NCBI RefSeq assembly: GCF_018143015.1 | Contig: NC_054743.1 | Coordinates: 28,740,934-28,804,933, forward strand | DNA length: 64,000 nt | Direction of reading: 5' to 3' | Origin: Lytechinus variegatus | Taxonomy: Eukaryota; Echinodermata; Echinoidea; Temnopleuroida; Toxopneustidae | Part shown: positions 21,422 to 34,537 of the stretch, piece by piece | Layout: each line of letters begins with the position of its first letter | Numbering within the stretch: position 1 is the stretch's first letter | Notes under the pieces: model-generated | What the model was told of the DNA's origin: nothing | Databases searched by the model: none | What the model saw: only the letters and a program-made list of their open reading frames with translations | Translations under genes and position numbers: made by a program

Positions 21422-24319
21422 CAGTGCGTATCAAAAAAAAGTTTACACTTTGAAAAAATCCTATAAAATTATACATTTGTAATATCCTGAAGATTTTTCC
21501 ACATTTTAACATTGGTACAGATCCATTTAATCAAATGACGATAAATGTCGAAAAATAATTCCGCTTGAGTGAGCACCACTTACTTATGAAAAGTTAGTGA
21601 AAAATGATTTGCGCAGAACTTTGAAATAGTTATGCGAATAAAAGTAGACCTTAATCATGATGAACATGTATAATTCAGCTATTAGAATTGATTTGAAGAT
21701 ATCTGTTTACCTTTTTTGACTTGTTTCCTTGCCCAAAACGCTTCGAATAGAGCATTTCACCCCACCCCTCTCCCCCACATACCGAGGCCATCGTGACGAT
21801 ATTTGCTTTATACTGAGCTGTGATTTACATGGAATTGCTTAAACTTAATTTTAATTTTGTTAATCGCTGCCAAGCTTGGGAAAAGTGTGGAGAAACAAGT
21901 ATTAAATGAAAAATGAAATGTAAACCCACTTTCAATGATAGAAATTGAGTGAAATAATGCTGGAGATGTCTGATATAAACTTTTGTTCATAGTCAGTTAT
22001 GTCCTCAGATCCAGCTGGCACAAAAAAGGGTAAAGGTTGTGCTTACTAAGGGTTGAAATTTCAGTTTGGGTGGCAAAATCGTTACAAAATGCTTGAATGT
22101 ATCCATCTTATTTCAACTGACTAAATGTGCAAGGGAAATGTATGAGAAATGTTTCGCAGGTAAGTTTGATTTCACTGTTTCCCCTTAACACAGCGTGAAA
22201 ACGGCCCAAAACCACTATTTCGGCACAATTGGTCAAAAATCATGTCTCCAGCGTTCTTGCTCATCTTTCGGAGACACAAAGATTTTTCTGAATGCTTTTG
22301 TGTTTTAATGTGATGCCAAGGGACATGTAAACAAAAGATAATATAATTTCAAAGGCAAAATTTAAGCAATAAAGCGTTGGGGGAGGGTTGAATTTGGGCT
22401 ACAGGCTAAAAAGTGCATGTCGCCAGTAATAATTTTTCATGTTTTTTCAACTTTATTTGAATATATAAGCACAGAGAAGAAACTTAATCATAGCTTTATA
22501 AAGGCAGCTAAATGTCCCATGAAATATACCAAAATCTTTTGAACTAACCGTAGTTTAAAAAAAATACACCAATTGAAAATGTGTCTCCGGATCTAGTGAA
22601 ACCTACGTTACCATTTTTATACTCCATATTCGGCTATGATATTACAGTGAGAACTACACCACTACATTGCTTTTTTAACCACAAGGGGTATATATATATA
22701 TGTTTAGCAATGCTTTATCATTCCGATTCAAACGTAGTGCGACTTGTAACATGAATAAGAGAGATTAGAAAAAAGTAGTTTTAAGAGGTGTAACATACGT
22801 TACCATTTTTATAAAATGTATGAAGGTACAGAGCTCTGAATCATTGCTCATGAGTTGAGACTAAATGAGTAGAATCTCCCTTCCCATATGGGGGTCTTAT
22901 GATTCATTGTAATGTTGCCAACTTAACCAATTTAATCCACAGATGTAACATACGTGATGTAACATACGTTACCACACAATCGGAAATATCTGTATTAATC
23001 ATTAATTCAATAAAAATAAACATAGTTGAGGTATGCGCTGTCTGCGAGTGGTCATTAGAAAGCTTAGCAACAGCTTCCCAGGAGTATCGACTGTACAAAA
23101 TACAATTATACCTGCAAACAAGACGGGTTGAAAATTTAGGGTGAGTATTTCAAGTTGAAAATATACATTGTTTTTGTTATATAATCATGTTTTGTATGTA
23201 ACTGTTGTGGATTTATTTGGTATATAGCTCCCAATGTAAAACATAATCATTACGTTGATCTGCAGGTATATTATTTCCAAATAAATCACTCAATTATCAG
23301 GTAACGTAAGTTTCAAATTTTGGTAACGTAAGTTTCAAAATATAGCCACATTAAAAATAGATAATTCACAGAAAAGTATGTCACTTTGAACCAATTTTAT
23401 TGTTGCAGCTAAGATGTAGAAGAGTTTCTGTGTCAAACCATGTTAAATTGTGTTTTTATTCATTAATTGTTAAGGGTTCAGTGGAACGTAAATAAACATA
23501 ACTGTCTGTACAATAATTTGATTTGTAAGTTTTGTTGTTGAACCTGGCTTAAATATTATCATACTTCGAGTATAAAGGAAAAATGTAAATTATAAAAAGA
23601 AAAAATATTGAATAAGCGATAAATAAGATTATCAAGTTTTTCTTTAAACATTAATGGATCAGGCATCTGTAATGATGTGGTAACGTAAGTTTCATGCTTT
23701 GGTAACGTAAGTTTCAACAATCTTGTGTCATTTAAAAGGCTGTTTCAGAGATTATGGATAAGAACAGATTTTATTGTTCTAGTATAATTGTTAGTGGGCT
23801 TCTCTAGTGGAAGAGTTGTATTAAATAGTATATATCTCCTACGATCAAATACTAATTAGGGAATTCCTTACATGACCATTTGTAAACAAAAAATATCACT
23901 GGAATTAGTGTTGGGAATATAAATTGTCATGATTGTTATCTCATAGTGAAGAAGAAACTATTTTGAATGAAGAAAATACAACAAATGGTATGAAAATACA
24001 TGTTTCAACGATTATCCTTGCTCATCATGGACCAAACTATTAAATGAACTCATAATATATAGTGACATAAGTTTCAGTAAGACATATAGTTCATAAAACT
24101 AATAATTTTTTGGCATGCTTCTCTTAATTATTATACAGTTGCGAGCTTTACGAAAATGAACAGTGCTCACTCAAGTGTAACATTCTGACAAAACTTTTAC
24201 TTTCATTGGATAGATGAGACCCAAACCCAAGATTATATGTGAAAAAATTACCCACATGTTGTATATTTTTTAATTCCCAGGGCTTTTTCAAAGTGTAAAC
24301 TTTTTTTGGATACGCACTG
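21422..24319. mobile_element. Tc1/mariner-like foldback element, 2.9 kb
   Basis: The termini CAGTGCGTATCAAAAAAAAG and its complement, with GTTTACACTTTGAAAAA continuing inside, are flanked by TA on both sides (21420-21421, 24320-24321), the Tc1/mariner target signature. A looser inverted match continues to about 21590 and 24150. No transposase ORF remains. The interior carries repeated GGTAACGTA motifs in both orientations. Related termini occur at 49992-51366 and 52779. Confidence 0.8.
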
Positions 24320-24321
24320 TA

Positions 24322-24870
24322 GAGTGTCCTGTTTCTAGGTCTAAAACCTCAATTCGTCTCCACTCGCACTTCACGCTCGCCTCAATTGTATAGTTATATA
24401 TAACTTGTTCATAATTACATAAAGTGCTTAGAAAGTCCCATTTTTAGGTCTGAAATCTCAACTTTGTTTCCGCTCGCGCTTCGCGCTCACATCAATTGTA
24501 TATTTATATACATATCCTGTTCATGATGATGGAGGTGCTTAGAATGTCCAGTTTTTAGGTCGGAATGTCAAATATATTCAGCTCGCATTACTTGATATTT
24601 GAAATATATATCGTCCTCAAGGGTCCGGCTACAAACAGTCCTTATAAAAGGTCCCTTTTCGATCAGGCCAAACGTACACTAAAACTAAACAAATCTGTTT
24701 TCGCTCTCGCTGTGCAGTAATTTTATGTCACATAAGCATCTTGTCCAGAATCACAAACATTGTTCAAAATTTTCAACTTTCAGCATAAAATACAAGACAT
24801 TTTCCATAAATTTAGCTCACGCTTCGCGCTCGCAATATTTGTTTACATGTATGTATCTATGTTCTTTTAT
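24322..24870 (+). repeat. CTCGCGC sub-repeat array, right part
   Basis: Cores at about 24362, 24471, 24580 and 24816 continue the array begun at 21130. A TG/TA microsatellite-like stretch (24900-24945) and poly-C (25106-25130) follow. No gene. Confidence 0.6.
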
Positions 24871-25186
24871 AAGAACAAAGCTAAAATGGGCAGACATTTA
24901 ACATATATATATGTGGGTGTGAGGGTGTGTGTGTATGTATAAAATTTTCGACTACACGCAGTCGAAATTCACGTCTCCCCATCGCCAGATCAAGCCACCC
25001 AATACCAAAGGTGGATATTTTGTAAGATTATTGGCCCATCTTAAACGGTGGGGGTGGTGAAGTGCCCCTCGGGTTTCAAACAGTAACCTAAAGGAGAGAG
25101 TCGCCCCCCCCCCCCTCCTCCCCCAACGGACAAGATAACTCCTCAAATCCGGCCGATTATATCATGTACATTATGCTAACACCGCA

Positions 25187-26830
25187 GTTACACCCCATTG
25201 ATTATTACTTCATTTAATTGCTTTTTTTATTAATTCACGTTAATGATGTAACTTTAATGGAGAACTACATACTAAAGAAGGAGAAATTAAAATTCAGTAT
25301 TTAAAAAGAAAATAGCCTTGATAACCGACAATCGTCCTCAAAATTGCTCATTTTCAAGTCTTTTTTGTTCTTCTCAAAATGTGAAAAAGGGTAAAATGCG
25401 ATACATATTTTAAATACGATGTCAAAACCTGTAACAAAAGTAGATGTTCGTATTAAAAATATTTGCTAGCTCGATCGCTTTCCACTTGCTCGTAGTCGTA
25501 GGTTTTATTTGAAATGTTCTCACTTTATGCCATGTCTTTCTCCCTAACAATGTCATATTCAAGAAGCCACTGACCCCCAACCCCCCCCCCCCCCTTTAAA
25601 CTGAGAAGATAAAAAAAAATCCTTCACAGAAAAAAAATTTATGTAGGTCACCACCAACCATGAACACCGATCGACACCCATGCTATATACGCCTAAGCCT
25701 CTGAAGTACTCGGGGATTCCCCGGTTGTGGAATTCCCCAATGTATTCAGGTTATATAAAAGTGTCCTTTGCCAAAGCCTGTAAACATACAGGGTGTCTCA
25801 AAGCAAATGTAACCTAAATTCAAAGGTCAGCTATATCGAGAATACACGATTCATTCTCATGATTTCTATTTTACGTGACTGAGTAATTCCTCAAGACTTT
25901 CATAGGACACCTTTTTTAGGTCTCCATTGTCGCTGGTTATAGAGTTGTGATCCTTCGAAGACGAAGGGTACAAAACCTATTTTCCAGGTATAGGTTTTCG
26001 CTTCATCCGATTTTACCTTCAAATTTCATTGAAATGCTGTGCGCAGTGTCAACTTTTGGGAGTCACTGGCATTTACATATCAACTGCCTATCTTCAATCT
26101 CTGTTGAACCAAGGAGATATCACCTTGGTTGAACACATTCATCCCCACCCTACATTTGCACCAACCCCTTAAACGTTTTCACAGTACCTCCCCTGTCAAC
26201 GCTGCATGTCGTACGTGCATTGCCCTTTTAACCATTGCGGGATTGTGACGAAGAATATCTTTCTAATGACAAACATGTGCCATTTAATGACCAAGGATGT
26301 GCTCAACCAAAATTCCAATTACACACCAGAAATGTGACATTCACTCGCAAAAGATGTTAGAAAGTATAAAATGTCCATGAAATTTTGAAGGGAGAACTCT
26401 AATGAAACCATAACTTTACCAACAAAGTAGGTACATTATCCCGTACATTATGTACATTAAAACCCCCAAACTCGGAAAAGTAGGTTTTGTACCCTTCGCA
26501 AGAAAGGTGTCAAATTAAGGTTGATGAGTTACTAGTAATCAGTTAATAAGAGTAGAAATTACAAGAATAAATCATGTATTCTTGATATAGCTGACCTATG
26601 AACTTCGGTTACCTTTTTTTTAGAAACACCCTGTGTAGTCTTTGTATAGCTCCAGCTATACTGTTAATAGTCACATGGTTCCTCTTTGGGCTTATAACAT
26701 CCTATCGTTGCATGTGTACACACCAAATCAGGGGCGGTGCCGGGGTGAGGGGGAGCGCTATGGAGACGGTAGGAGCATGATTGTGACTTCATTTTCCCGT
26801 TAAGATTAGTTCGCTTTGCAATAGATTAGT
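25187..26830 (+). repeat. Segmental duplication A, copy 2 (interrupted)
   Basis: Matches 15344-16240 but is interrupted at 25789-26635 by a mariner-like element. The site corresponding to the hAT insertion in copy 1 is continuous here (near 25187). Non-coding. Confidence 0.7.
25789..26635. mobile_element. Mariner-like element with CAGGGTGT ends
   Basis: The ends are CAGGGTGTCTCAAA and the complement of CACAGGGTGTTTCT, with TA on each side (25787-25788, 26636-26637). Inverted matching continues inside: TACAAAACCTA at about 25969 against TAGGTTTTGTAC near 26481. The sister duplication lacks it. 847 bp without a transposase ORF. Confidence 0.75.
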
Positions 26831-26984
26831 GTTCGCGAAGGACATGTCCTCATATATTTAGTAGTATTCAAGTAGAACCCTCACATGACCGTCAAATTGA
26901 GTATGTATGCATTTATTTGGCTGAAAGTTGTAATATGGGTTGTCTATTTCAGGAATCAGACGGGTGCCACCTGGCCACTCTTGG

Positions 26985-28968
26985 GCAGTTTTTACATCAT
27001 AGGCCACGCCTACTTTTTCCACATGGGCCTACCTCTTATATATGACTTTCATGTATTACGGAATGAACATATCACATTTGGTATCAAATTAAAGCTAATG
27101 AAAATCAACTACAAATAATAGCTGGGCATTTAAATTGCGCGTTCGTCAGTTACAGTTCATTTAAAGTCATTAAAAAGGTCAAATTATGTTAGAAATGTAA
27201 GTAATTCTTATATTAAGAATGAAATCATGTTTAAATACAAACAATTTAGGTATTACATGTATATGCATTTTTGTAAAGGTTGAGTGTGCATGTTAAGAAT
27301 CCCATTGGTGCTACCTTGCATGGCATCATGAGGAACTTTATTTTCTGACGTCATAAATTACACCAAATTTCTAACATTCCTCTTTATTGTTACTTTTCTA
27401 TTGAGCGTAATAATTATATGATTTATATAAAATTGTTGGCATCCCTGGGCCAACGTCTGATGTCAAGAATCCGATGGGTGCTACCTTGCATGGCATCATG
27501 AGGAACTTCATTTTCTGACGTCATAAATTACACCAAATTTGTAACATTTCTCTTAATTGTTACTTTTCTATAGAGCGTAATAATCATATGATCTGATGAT
27601 TGATATAAAATTGTTGGCATTCTTGGGCCAACATCCGTTTCTGAAATCACACCATCCTTTTTTTCATAGGTCAATCCCTTGATTATGGCTTATGAAGTGT
27701 ACGGAATAAACAAATTATTAGGTATAAAAATAGTGCTTATGGTAATTGAATATACATTTTAAGGTTAGAGAAAAATAAAGCACATGTATATAAAAGGTCA
27801 ATTTTAGGTCATTTACGGTCATGAAAGGTGAAACAACGAGAGACTTTATCAGGACTTTCAAAGCAGCGTATTAAACATTTTTGTATCGAATCAATCCATG
27901 TGAGTCCAAATAATCTGCACAACTTTAGCATGTTACACCATGACCTGTTATATTCCTCTCTCAATTGTCCTCTGTCCCATTCCTCTTCGACCAGATGCTC
28001 GTCGGATTCCCCTTCCTCAACAATCTCGACTGAATGTCTTTGTAATAGCTTTATACTTCGTTTCACACTTGCAATATGAATTATGAAATAGATGATTCGA
28101 TGGCTGACCAGCAACTACTTTAAGCCTGATAACAGGGTGACACTGACTTGAATTGACAAGCAAGTTCTTGTGGTCCATGGGCAGCAACCACTGTGTCATA
28201 AACAAGTACGAGCGGGCCTAATGTCCTGTTCCATGTACTATCAGCTATCTTCTGAAGATGTCTTGGGAGTAGAAGCATTATAAGTTTTATGTGGCAACAC
28301 TGACATTTTTGTTCTATCCGACTGTTCTTTCCGGTTTACGAGTCTTCTGCATACTCATGAAAAAGTAATTAATATCAAAGTTATGGTATTAAAACTAGGA
28401 AAAAATACTAGATGTACATGGACAATTCCTATTTAGGGTAGGATACCATGCTGTGTCAATATGGCAAGGGAAAGACTTCCACTCTAAACTTGCTTTTCAA
28501 ATAAGATCTTACTTTGTAGATCCTGATGCAGAATAAGTTTTCTGGATCAATTAAAGCTGTAGTATTTATACTTTATCTCTTTCTTAACTAATGTTAATGT
28601 GAAGGTCTCTCTAAAATAACCTTAATAGCATTACTTCACATTATTTAGTAAGAAGAAAAATGCTCCAAAGAAAGAACCTACCCAAAACCGAAAAGTCAGC
28701 AAAAGAGAATAACAAAGGTGCTCTTCTCCAGGAGCTTTATCTGGAGAGCAACGGTCTGAATGACTTATTAAAATTTGATATTTGTTATGCAAATTCGACC
28801 TTGTGTGACCTCAAATGACCTTTAGATTGATATGTTTGTATTTGATATTTCATTAGCTTTAATTTAATACCAAACATGGCTTCTTTGTTCCGTAAAATAT
28901 GTAAGTCGTATTTAAGAGGTATAGGCCTAAGTATAAAAGTCGGTGTGGCCTATGACGTCGATTAAAAG
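26985..28968. mobile_element. Element bounded by 130-bp inverted repeats
   Basis: 26985-27118 and 28838-28968 are inverted copies (CATAGGCCAC, TACGGAA, ATTAAAGCTAATGAAA shared). Inside, two tandem 165-180-bp copies lie at 27294-27450 and 27451-27640 (CTTGCATGGCATCATGAGGA). A charged minus-strand ORF of about 100 residues at 27809-28114 (VEEGESDEHLVEEEWDRGQL) may be a relic of the element's own protein, but I recognise no family. Confidence 0.6.
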
Positions 28969-29149
28969 GAAAAAAACCCGAGGGTGCTCAAATGACACCA
29001 AACATACCCAACTTGACGGTCATGCAATAATTTTTTATCAAATCTACCCGACTATATAAAGAGCAAGATAATGAATCAACCGGTGAAGTCATCTGCGTGC
29101 TCGCGTGGGATTCCCTATGAGTGAATATTTCAAAACATGACATATGCTG

Positions 29150-30345
29150 CTATTACGCTTGCACGATTCTGGGGCACGAATAGTTTAAAACTAGTTCAAG
29201 CATCGAATGGTGCCGTGTCGTTCCATGTCGTGAAGTGTGCGGGCTAGTGCGGAATAGTGTGTCGTGCTAAAATTTTAGAATTTCGAAAAATCCTGGCACG
29301 ACAGTGTTCGTAGATTATTGTCGTGAACTATTTGTAAACTGTGCTCAACCTCTTCTGGCCAAGTCGTGCCATGGCACGAGTAGCACACACTTCTTGACTA
29401 GTTTTCAAGACTATTTCACGAATAATTCACGACTAGTTCGCGGCAAGTCACGACTAGTTTACGTGTAGGTCACGAATAGTTTATGCATACTTCCAACAAA
29501 TCTCAATGTTGTTCGCGTATAAGTCATACGCGTATGCAATTTGGCCATAACTTTTATACGATACGATTGCCATTTCGTAGCAAAGTATGCTCCGATGAAT
29601 GATGATAAATTGAATCACGTGACAGTGCGTAAATTGTTCGTAAATACTGCGTTAACAAGTATCTATGCATAAACCATCTGGCGTGAATGTGGAGTGAACT
29701 AGTCGGGACGATGACACGAACCATGGATGCGCTTAGTGTCCCACATTTTCACAAATTGGCACGATAGAATCGTGTAATGCTGGCCTGACACTTGCACGAC
29801 TTTTGGCCACCATTTTTTCGTGGCAAGTCTTGCCATTTTGGGGCACGAACTGGGAGGCTCCCGCACTGTTTTACGACTTTTTCACGACAAGTTCACAAAT
29901 GCGTGCCCGTCAGTGTCCACATTGACACGAACTGGCACGACGAGTTCACGCATAGTTTGCGCATAGTTTACGCACTTCCCGCATTGGCACGACGAGTTTG
30001 CGCAATTCGGACGGTGTCGTGCTGAACTATTCGTGAACACGACGTAAGCTGTTCGTGAACCATTCGTGACAGTCGTGGCATGACGCGCACTGCCACGCAC
30101 TGGCACGCATCCTCCCGCATCGTCCCGACGAGTTCACGAACGGTTTGCGCATAGTTCACGACCCGGTGGCTAAATTTTGTTGTGACCAAAATTTTGAACA
30201 TTTCTAAATTCTCGTCCCGACATGGCACGCAGTCACGACATGTCACGACGTGTTTACGCACACTTCACGCCAGTTCACGACTAGTTTGCGCACTGGCACG
30301 ACTTGAGTCGTGCCAATGCGTGACACAAAATCGTGCAAGTGTCAG
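29150..30345. repeat. CACGA/TCGTG-rich degenerate repeat block
   Basis: Dozens of approximate decamers such as TTCACGACTA, GGCACGACGA and GTTTGCGCA in both orientations fill 1.2 kb. A sub-element at about 29785-30340 has ends CTGACACTTGCACGA and its complement. ORFs here are by-products of the repeat. No known family is recognised. Confidence 0.65.
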
Positions 30346-30757
30346 TCTGGCATAACGCGGGAACTAAAAATGATGCAAGTGTAAAAAGGCTTTCACAATA
30401 TATGTTCAAAATAATCGCAACGGTTGTGAGCAGTCGCACCACCAATTGTGAAAGGGGCTTAATATAGCAGCAATCGATAGCTCGCATTGAGTCGGCTAAC
30501 CGAGGAAACATCTAAAGAAGGAGACTGGAAATCTGCAGTACCTCCGATTGTTGTGACATTTGATTTACTTTTTGTTTTAGAACCCGGTATCCGATTATCT
30601 CTCGTCCAGTATTGAAAGACACTGATGTTGTTATTCAAGAACAACACAATCTACAGCTTTTGAAGAATTGGGAGATGATCAGGAATGTTCTCAATGAATG
30701 GACAAATGACTGTCGTGTGATCGTAAACACCAAGCATCAAACGGAAAACAATAATAC

Positions 30758-30923
30758 CTCGGTCACATTTGCTCTAAAACGGTGGCCGTAAGGCGAGTAG
30801 AAAACAGCGTTTTTTTTTTTTTTTTCATTTTTATTCAAACCACCTATATTTAGCTGGTAAAAAAAAATTAAAACGGCTGTTTTCGACTCGCCGTACGGCC
30901 ACCGTAGAACAAATGTGACCGAG
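30758..30923. mobile_element. Palindromic MITE, copy 1
   Basis: Inverted ends GGTCACATTTG and GCCGTACGGCGAGT-type arms around a short A+T core (ATTCAAACCACC). A second copy lies at 55461-55624. Probably non-autonomous. Confidence 0.8.
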
Positions 30924-31430
30924 GAATAAACCAAGTCATCAGAGATGAGAGTGACTTACATAATAAGCATGTCCACTCCAAAATCGCGAACGTTTTGATG
31001 AACTATGTAGGCTTTTTACCCTCTGTCACCGTATTGCGACATTGTTTCTGGTATTTTTTTATCTAGCTGTTAAACTTTTTTTAATATTAGTTATTCTGTT
31101 TAAAACAATTTTTATTGTTCGATAATCAGTTTTGTAAACTACAAAACTACGTTTTATGATAGGGTGATATTGCACGTGATAAATATCCTACACTTATTTT
31201 TAAGACTTTTCACGGGGAGCTTTTTTAGCTTATGTTTTACAGGTAGGCCCTATGATTCTTGATTCCTTTACTCAAATACTGTTATATGGGAATGAAGTTT
31301 CCATGTGTATCCATGTTTATATTACTATGGTGTAAAAGACTTTGAATTACTATGGCTTAAGATGTAATTGACTAAAAAACCATGTGTTTAAATAAAGGGA
31401 ACGACAGATTCCTTTTCAAGTGTAAAGACA
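30924..31430. other. Gene-less spacer
   Basis: A+T-rich, with no ORF or repeat that I can identify. Confidence 0.4.
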
Positions 31431-32430
31431 GGTGTGCCTGATGGATAAATTCTTGGGCCCCTGATGTTTTTGTTTGCCAATAATTTAGGTGACTTACTCC
31501 AACATATTAACACAAAACTCTATTTATCATGTTTATATGCAGATGATACTACTCTCTTTGTTAGCGACAATAAAATGACTAACATATAAAGAAATTTATA
31601 ATAATAATGATAATTCAATATTCATATAGCGCCTATCAACATTTCTCTAAGCGCTTTACATCACAAAACCTAACTACTTAACTCTTTACAATCCAATCTG
31701 AACTTAATTGCAAAATGGCTCAAAATCAATGTCATATATTTACACCCACAAAACACTTGAAATGATGATTTTCGGTTGTTGTTTTTTTTTTCATACGTAC
31801 TGCTGGGGTTTCACCCGAACCGAATCTGCTGCGGATGCATCCGAATAATAGTATTCGGGTGTTTTTCGGGAATATTCTGTGCGAGAGAATTCTGGAGGGA
31901 TTCGGGAACATTCACGGAAAAATTTGGCCCGTTTTGAAATGTCCAAAACCAGCTGAATACCTTCCAAAATACTCCTAGATTAGTTTATTTGTCCCACCTT
32001 TTGGATGAGTTCAAATGGAGTTCTGTGGATTAGGGGAAGGATTCGGAGTATCCTGGGTAGAGTCGAACTAATTTATATCATTCAGGGCGTAGCGGTCCGA
32101 ACTCGGTGCAATCGGCCATATTCATTCCGATTCGGATGATCATTTTGCTGTAATCGGAACATTCGGGACACATTCTGCTCGATTCTGGGCACCTTTAGCT
32201 CAATTCTTGCCATTCGGAAAACTCCCCGAATCAGAGACCAATAGGTTCTGAAATCACTGAATCCATCGGAATCAGGTGAATATTCGGGAAGAATCTGCCA
32301 GAATTTGGTTTTGGTGTAACCCTAACTTAAAGTACAAAATAAAATAATGAGAATAAAATTTGAAAATACGACTTTGGAACATGTTGATAATATCAAATAT
32401 CTACTTGTAGGAATCATCTTGATTTTTAAT
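31431..32430 (+). pseudogene. Non-LTR reverse transcriptase relic split by insertions
   Basis: Three collinear pieces of one reverse transcriptase. The first (31431-31587) reads GVPDG-stop-ILGPLMFLFANN and then CLYADDTTLF, containing the catalytic YADD. The second (about 31680-31758) reads LQSNLNLIAKWLKIN. The third (32347-32420) reads IKFENTTLEHVDNIKYL. These are consecutive motifs in CR1/Jockey-like enzymes. Between them lie a short GCGCTTTACA-bearing insert and an ATTCGG-rich insert. The protein is dead. Confidence 0.75.
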
Positions 32431-33290
32431 TCACGCTTGGGTTACACGTACAGGAACCGTATCAGCTGCGAATCCATACGCATTGAAGTCTTCGGGTGGT
32501 TCAGGAGTATTAAGTTCTCCCTCGCAAATGCGAGAATATTTGAAAGGGATTCAGGAACATTCACGGAGGAATTCGGCTCGTTTTGAAATGTTCAAAACCA
32601 TCCGAATATCCTCCAAAATACTCCCGAATGTAACCACAACTAGTTTCATTCAGGCCATATGTGGGGTGTATTCGGATGACATTCGGTTGGATTGGGGGAG
32701 GCATTCGGAGTATTCTGGGAGATTCGGACCTATTCGTATCATTTAGGGCGTAGCGCTAGGGTTACACCAAAACCGAATTCTCCCAAATAAAATGGACCGA
32801 TTCTGTCCGAATTCGGCCTGAATCGGATGGTTTCGGTGGATACGAATGTTCCCGAATACCTCCCGAATTTTCTTGCATTCGACGAGGGAGAGGAGAATAC
32901 TCCCAAAACCACACAAATACCTGTATTCGGATGAATTCGCAGCTGATTTGGTTCCGGTGATACCCTAGATTTACGGTCCAGGCACTGTGCTTTCGGGCAT
33001 ATTCATTCAGATTCGGGTAGTCATTCGGCTGTAATCGCGAGCAATGGGGCCACCTTTCGCTTGATTCTAGCCACTGTTCGGGTGGCATTTGGCTTTATTC
33101 GGGATGGCCAAAATTGATTCGGGTCTATTCTTGGCGATTCTGCGCTGAATCGGAACCTATTTAAGACCAATTCAACTGAATTCGGGGAGGACCCCGAATC
33201 AGAGAGGAATAGGTTCCGAAACCATGGAATCTGGTCGAATCGGTCCGAATTAAGTTTGGGAGAATTTTGTTTTGGTGCAAAGCTTTGGTG
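31800..33290. mobile_element. ATTCGG-rich insertions, at least three copies
   Basis: 31806-32320 and 32430-32755 share GGAACATTCACGGA, CGTTTTGAAATGT and CTCCAAAATACTCC in the same orientation. 32757-32965 is a related copy in reverse. Their ends resemble GGTTACACCAAAACCGAAT. ATTCGG and its complement recur every few tens of bases. The first copy sits inside the reverse transcriptase relic. No ORF belongs to them. Confidence 0.65.
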
Positions 33291-34537
33291 GGACCCATAG
33301 ATTTTTTTTTTAGATTAAAAGTGAAGGATTTATTGGATACTTTACTTTTGGCTCTCGCAAAGATTTGCAGTAAAAAATATTCAAAGTGTTGAAATTTCCC
33401 AGGGGTATCACAGGCCCAATTCATTCCCCATAGACTTGTGTGTTAAAGTGGCACTTAAAAAGAATTCATAAAAAATGAGGGAATTCGAGGGTTGAATGTT
33501 TACTACCAGTGGATAGGATAAATGTCTGACATTCCATATCTGACCAGAAAAGGGTACCTCGACCGGCTCATTTTAAAAATAAATCAGCATTTACGAAGAC
33601 TACACCTGACGGGACCACATTCATCACTTGAGAGAGTAAAATGACCCTAATTCTTCCGCAAGTAAAGTTCCATAGTGGTGAAATATCTTTCCAATTTGGA
33701 ATAAGTAAGTTCAGTAGGTACCCTCCCTAGAATCAGTGTTGGATTGTCAGTCATATTCATACATTTTTGTCAATCAGCAATATCAAATTTAAAAATTGAG
33801 CAATGGGCTGGCTCGAATGAATATCTTTGGCCTGCCAATTGTGATTAGGCCCGTGCAGCCCAGGTTGTGACTTGCCCAATGCCTCTGCTCCCCCCCCCCC
33901 CCATTCGTGATTGAAGGTGAGAATCTCACCCATACACTCTGTGAGAAAAGTCTATTGCTGTTAAGTTTGGAAGTGCGAGTACATCAGTTTACGTTGAGGG
34001 TTACGGTTGCGAGATTATTGAGGAAATTCATTTCATTGTGATAATACTATGATGCAATTGACTTGGTGTTTATTATTATATATATATTATTATATATATA
34101 TAAATATATATTTATTAATTGGAATAATAACAATGCATATCTGACCACGTAATTGTGATGAAATTACATGTGAAATTATTTGGAAATAATTCATTTTAAT
34201 AGCAGCCCTGAAACAGTAGTTTTGAACTATCACATACAAAACATTGAAGATGCATTTCGTTTTAACTAGGCCTACAACACATAGTTTACATTGGTAGAAA
34301 ATTATTTTCATGCATGATATTTTCTAATTTTCGTTGTTGTTTTCCCCCATAGATTTCGTGGGTTTGTGTCGAATCGGCAACCAACAACCAGCAGGCCATT
34401 TAAGTCCGTCAAATACTATTACGTAAATTTTGTTATTTTGATTCATCCAAAGAAACAAAAATAGGAAATAATTCACCGAAATTCACATGAACAAATAATT
34501 CTGCTTTGAGAACGACATTGACGAGACTAGGACCATT
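33291..34537 (+). other. 5' flank of the ZNFX1-like gene
   Basis: Mostly A+T-rich, with a poly-C run (33889-33902) and a TA microsatellite (34078-34110). A pyrimidine tract ending CCCATAG at 34346-34352 could be an acceptor, making 34353-34537 a leader exon. That is inference. An in-frame stop about 45 bp before the ATG supports the chosen start. Confidence 0.4.

Noticed and set aside
29792..30261. Overlapping ORFs on both strands (74-97 residues)
   Set aside because: By-products of the CACGA-rich repeat; no independent coding signal.
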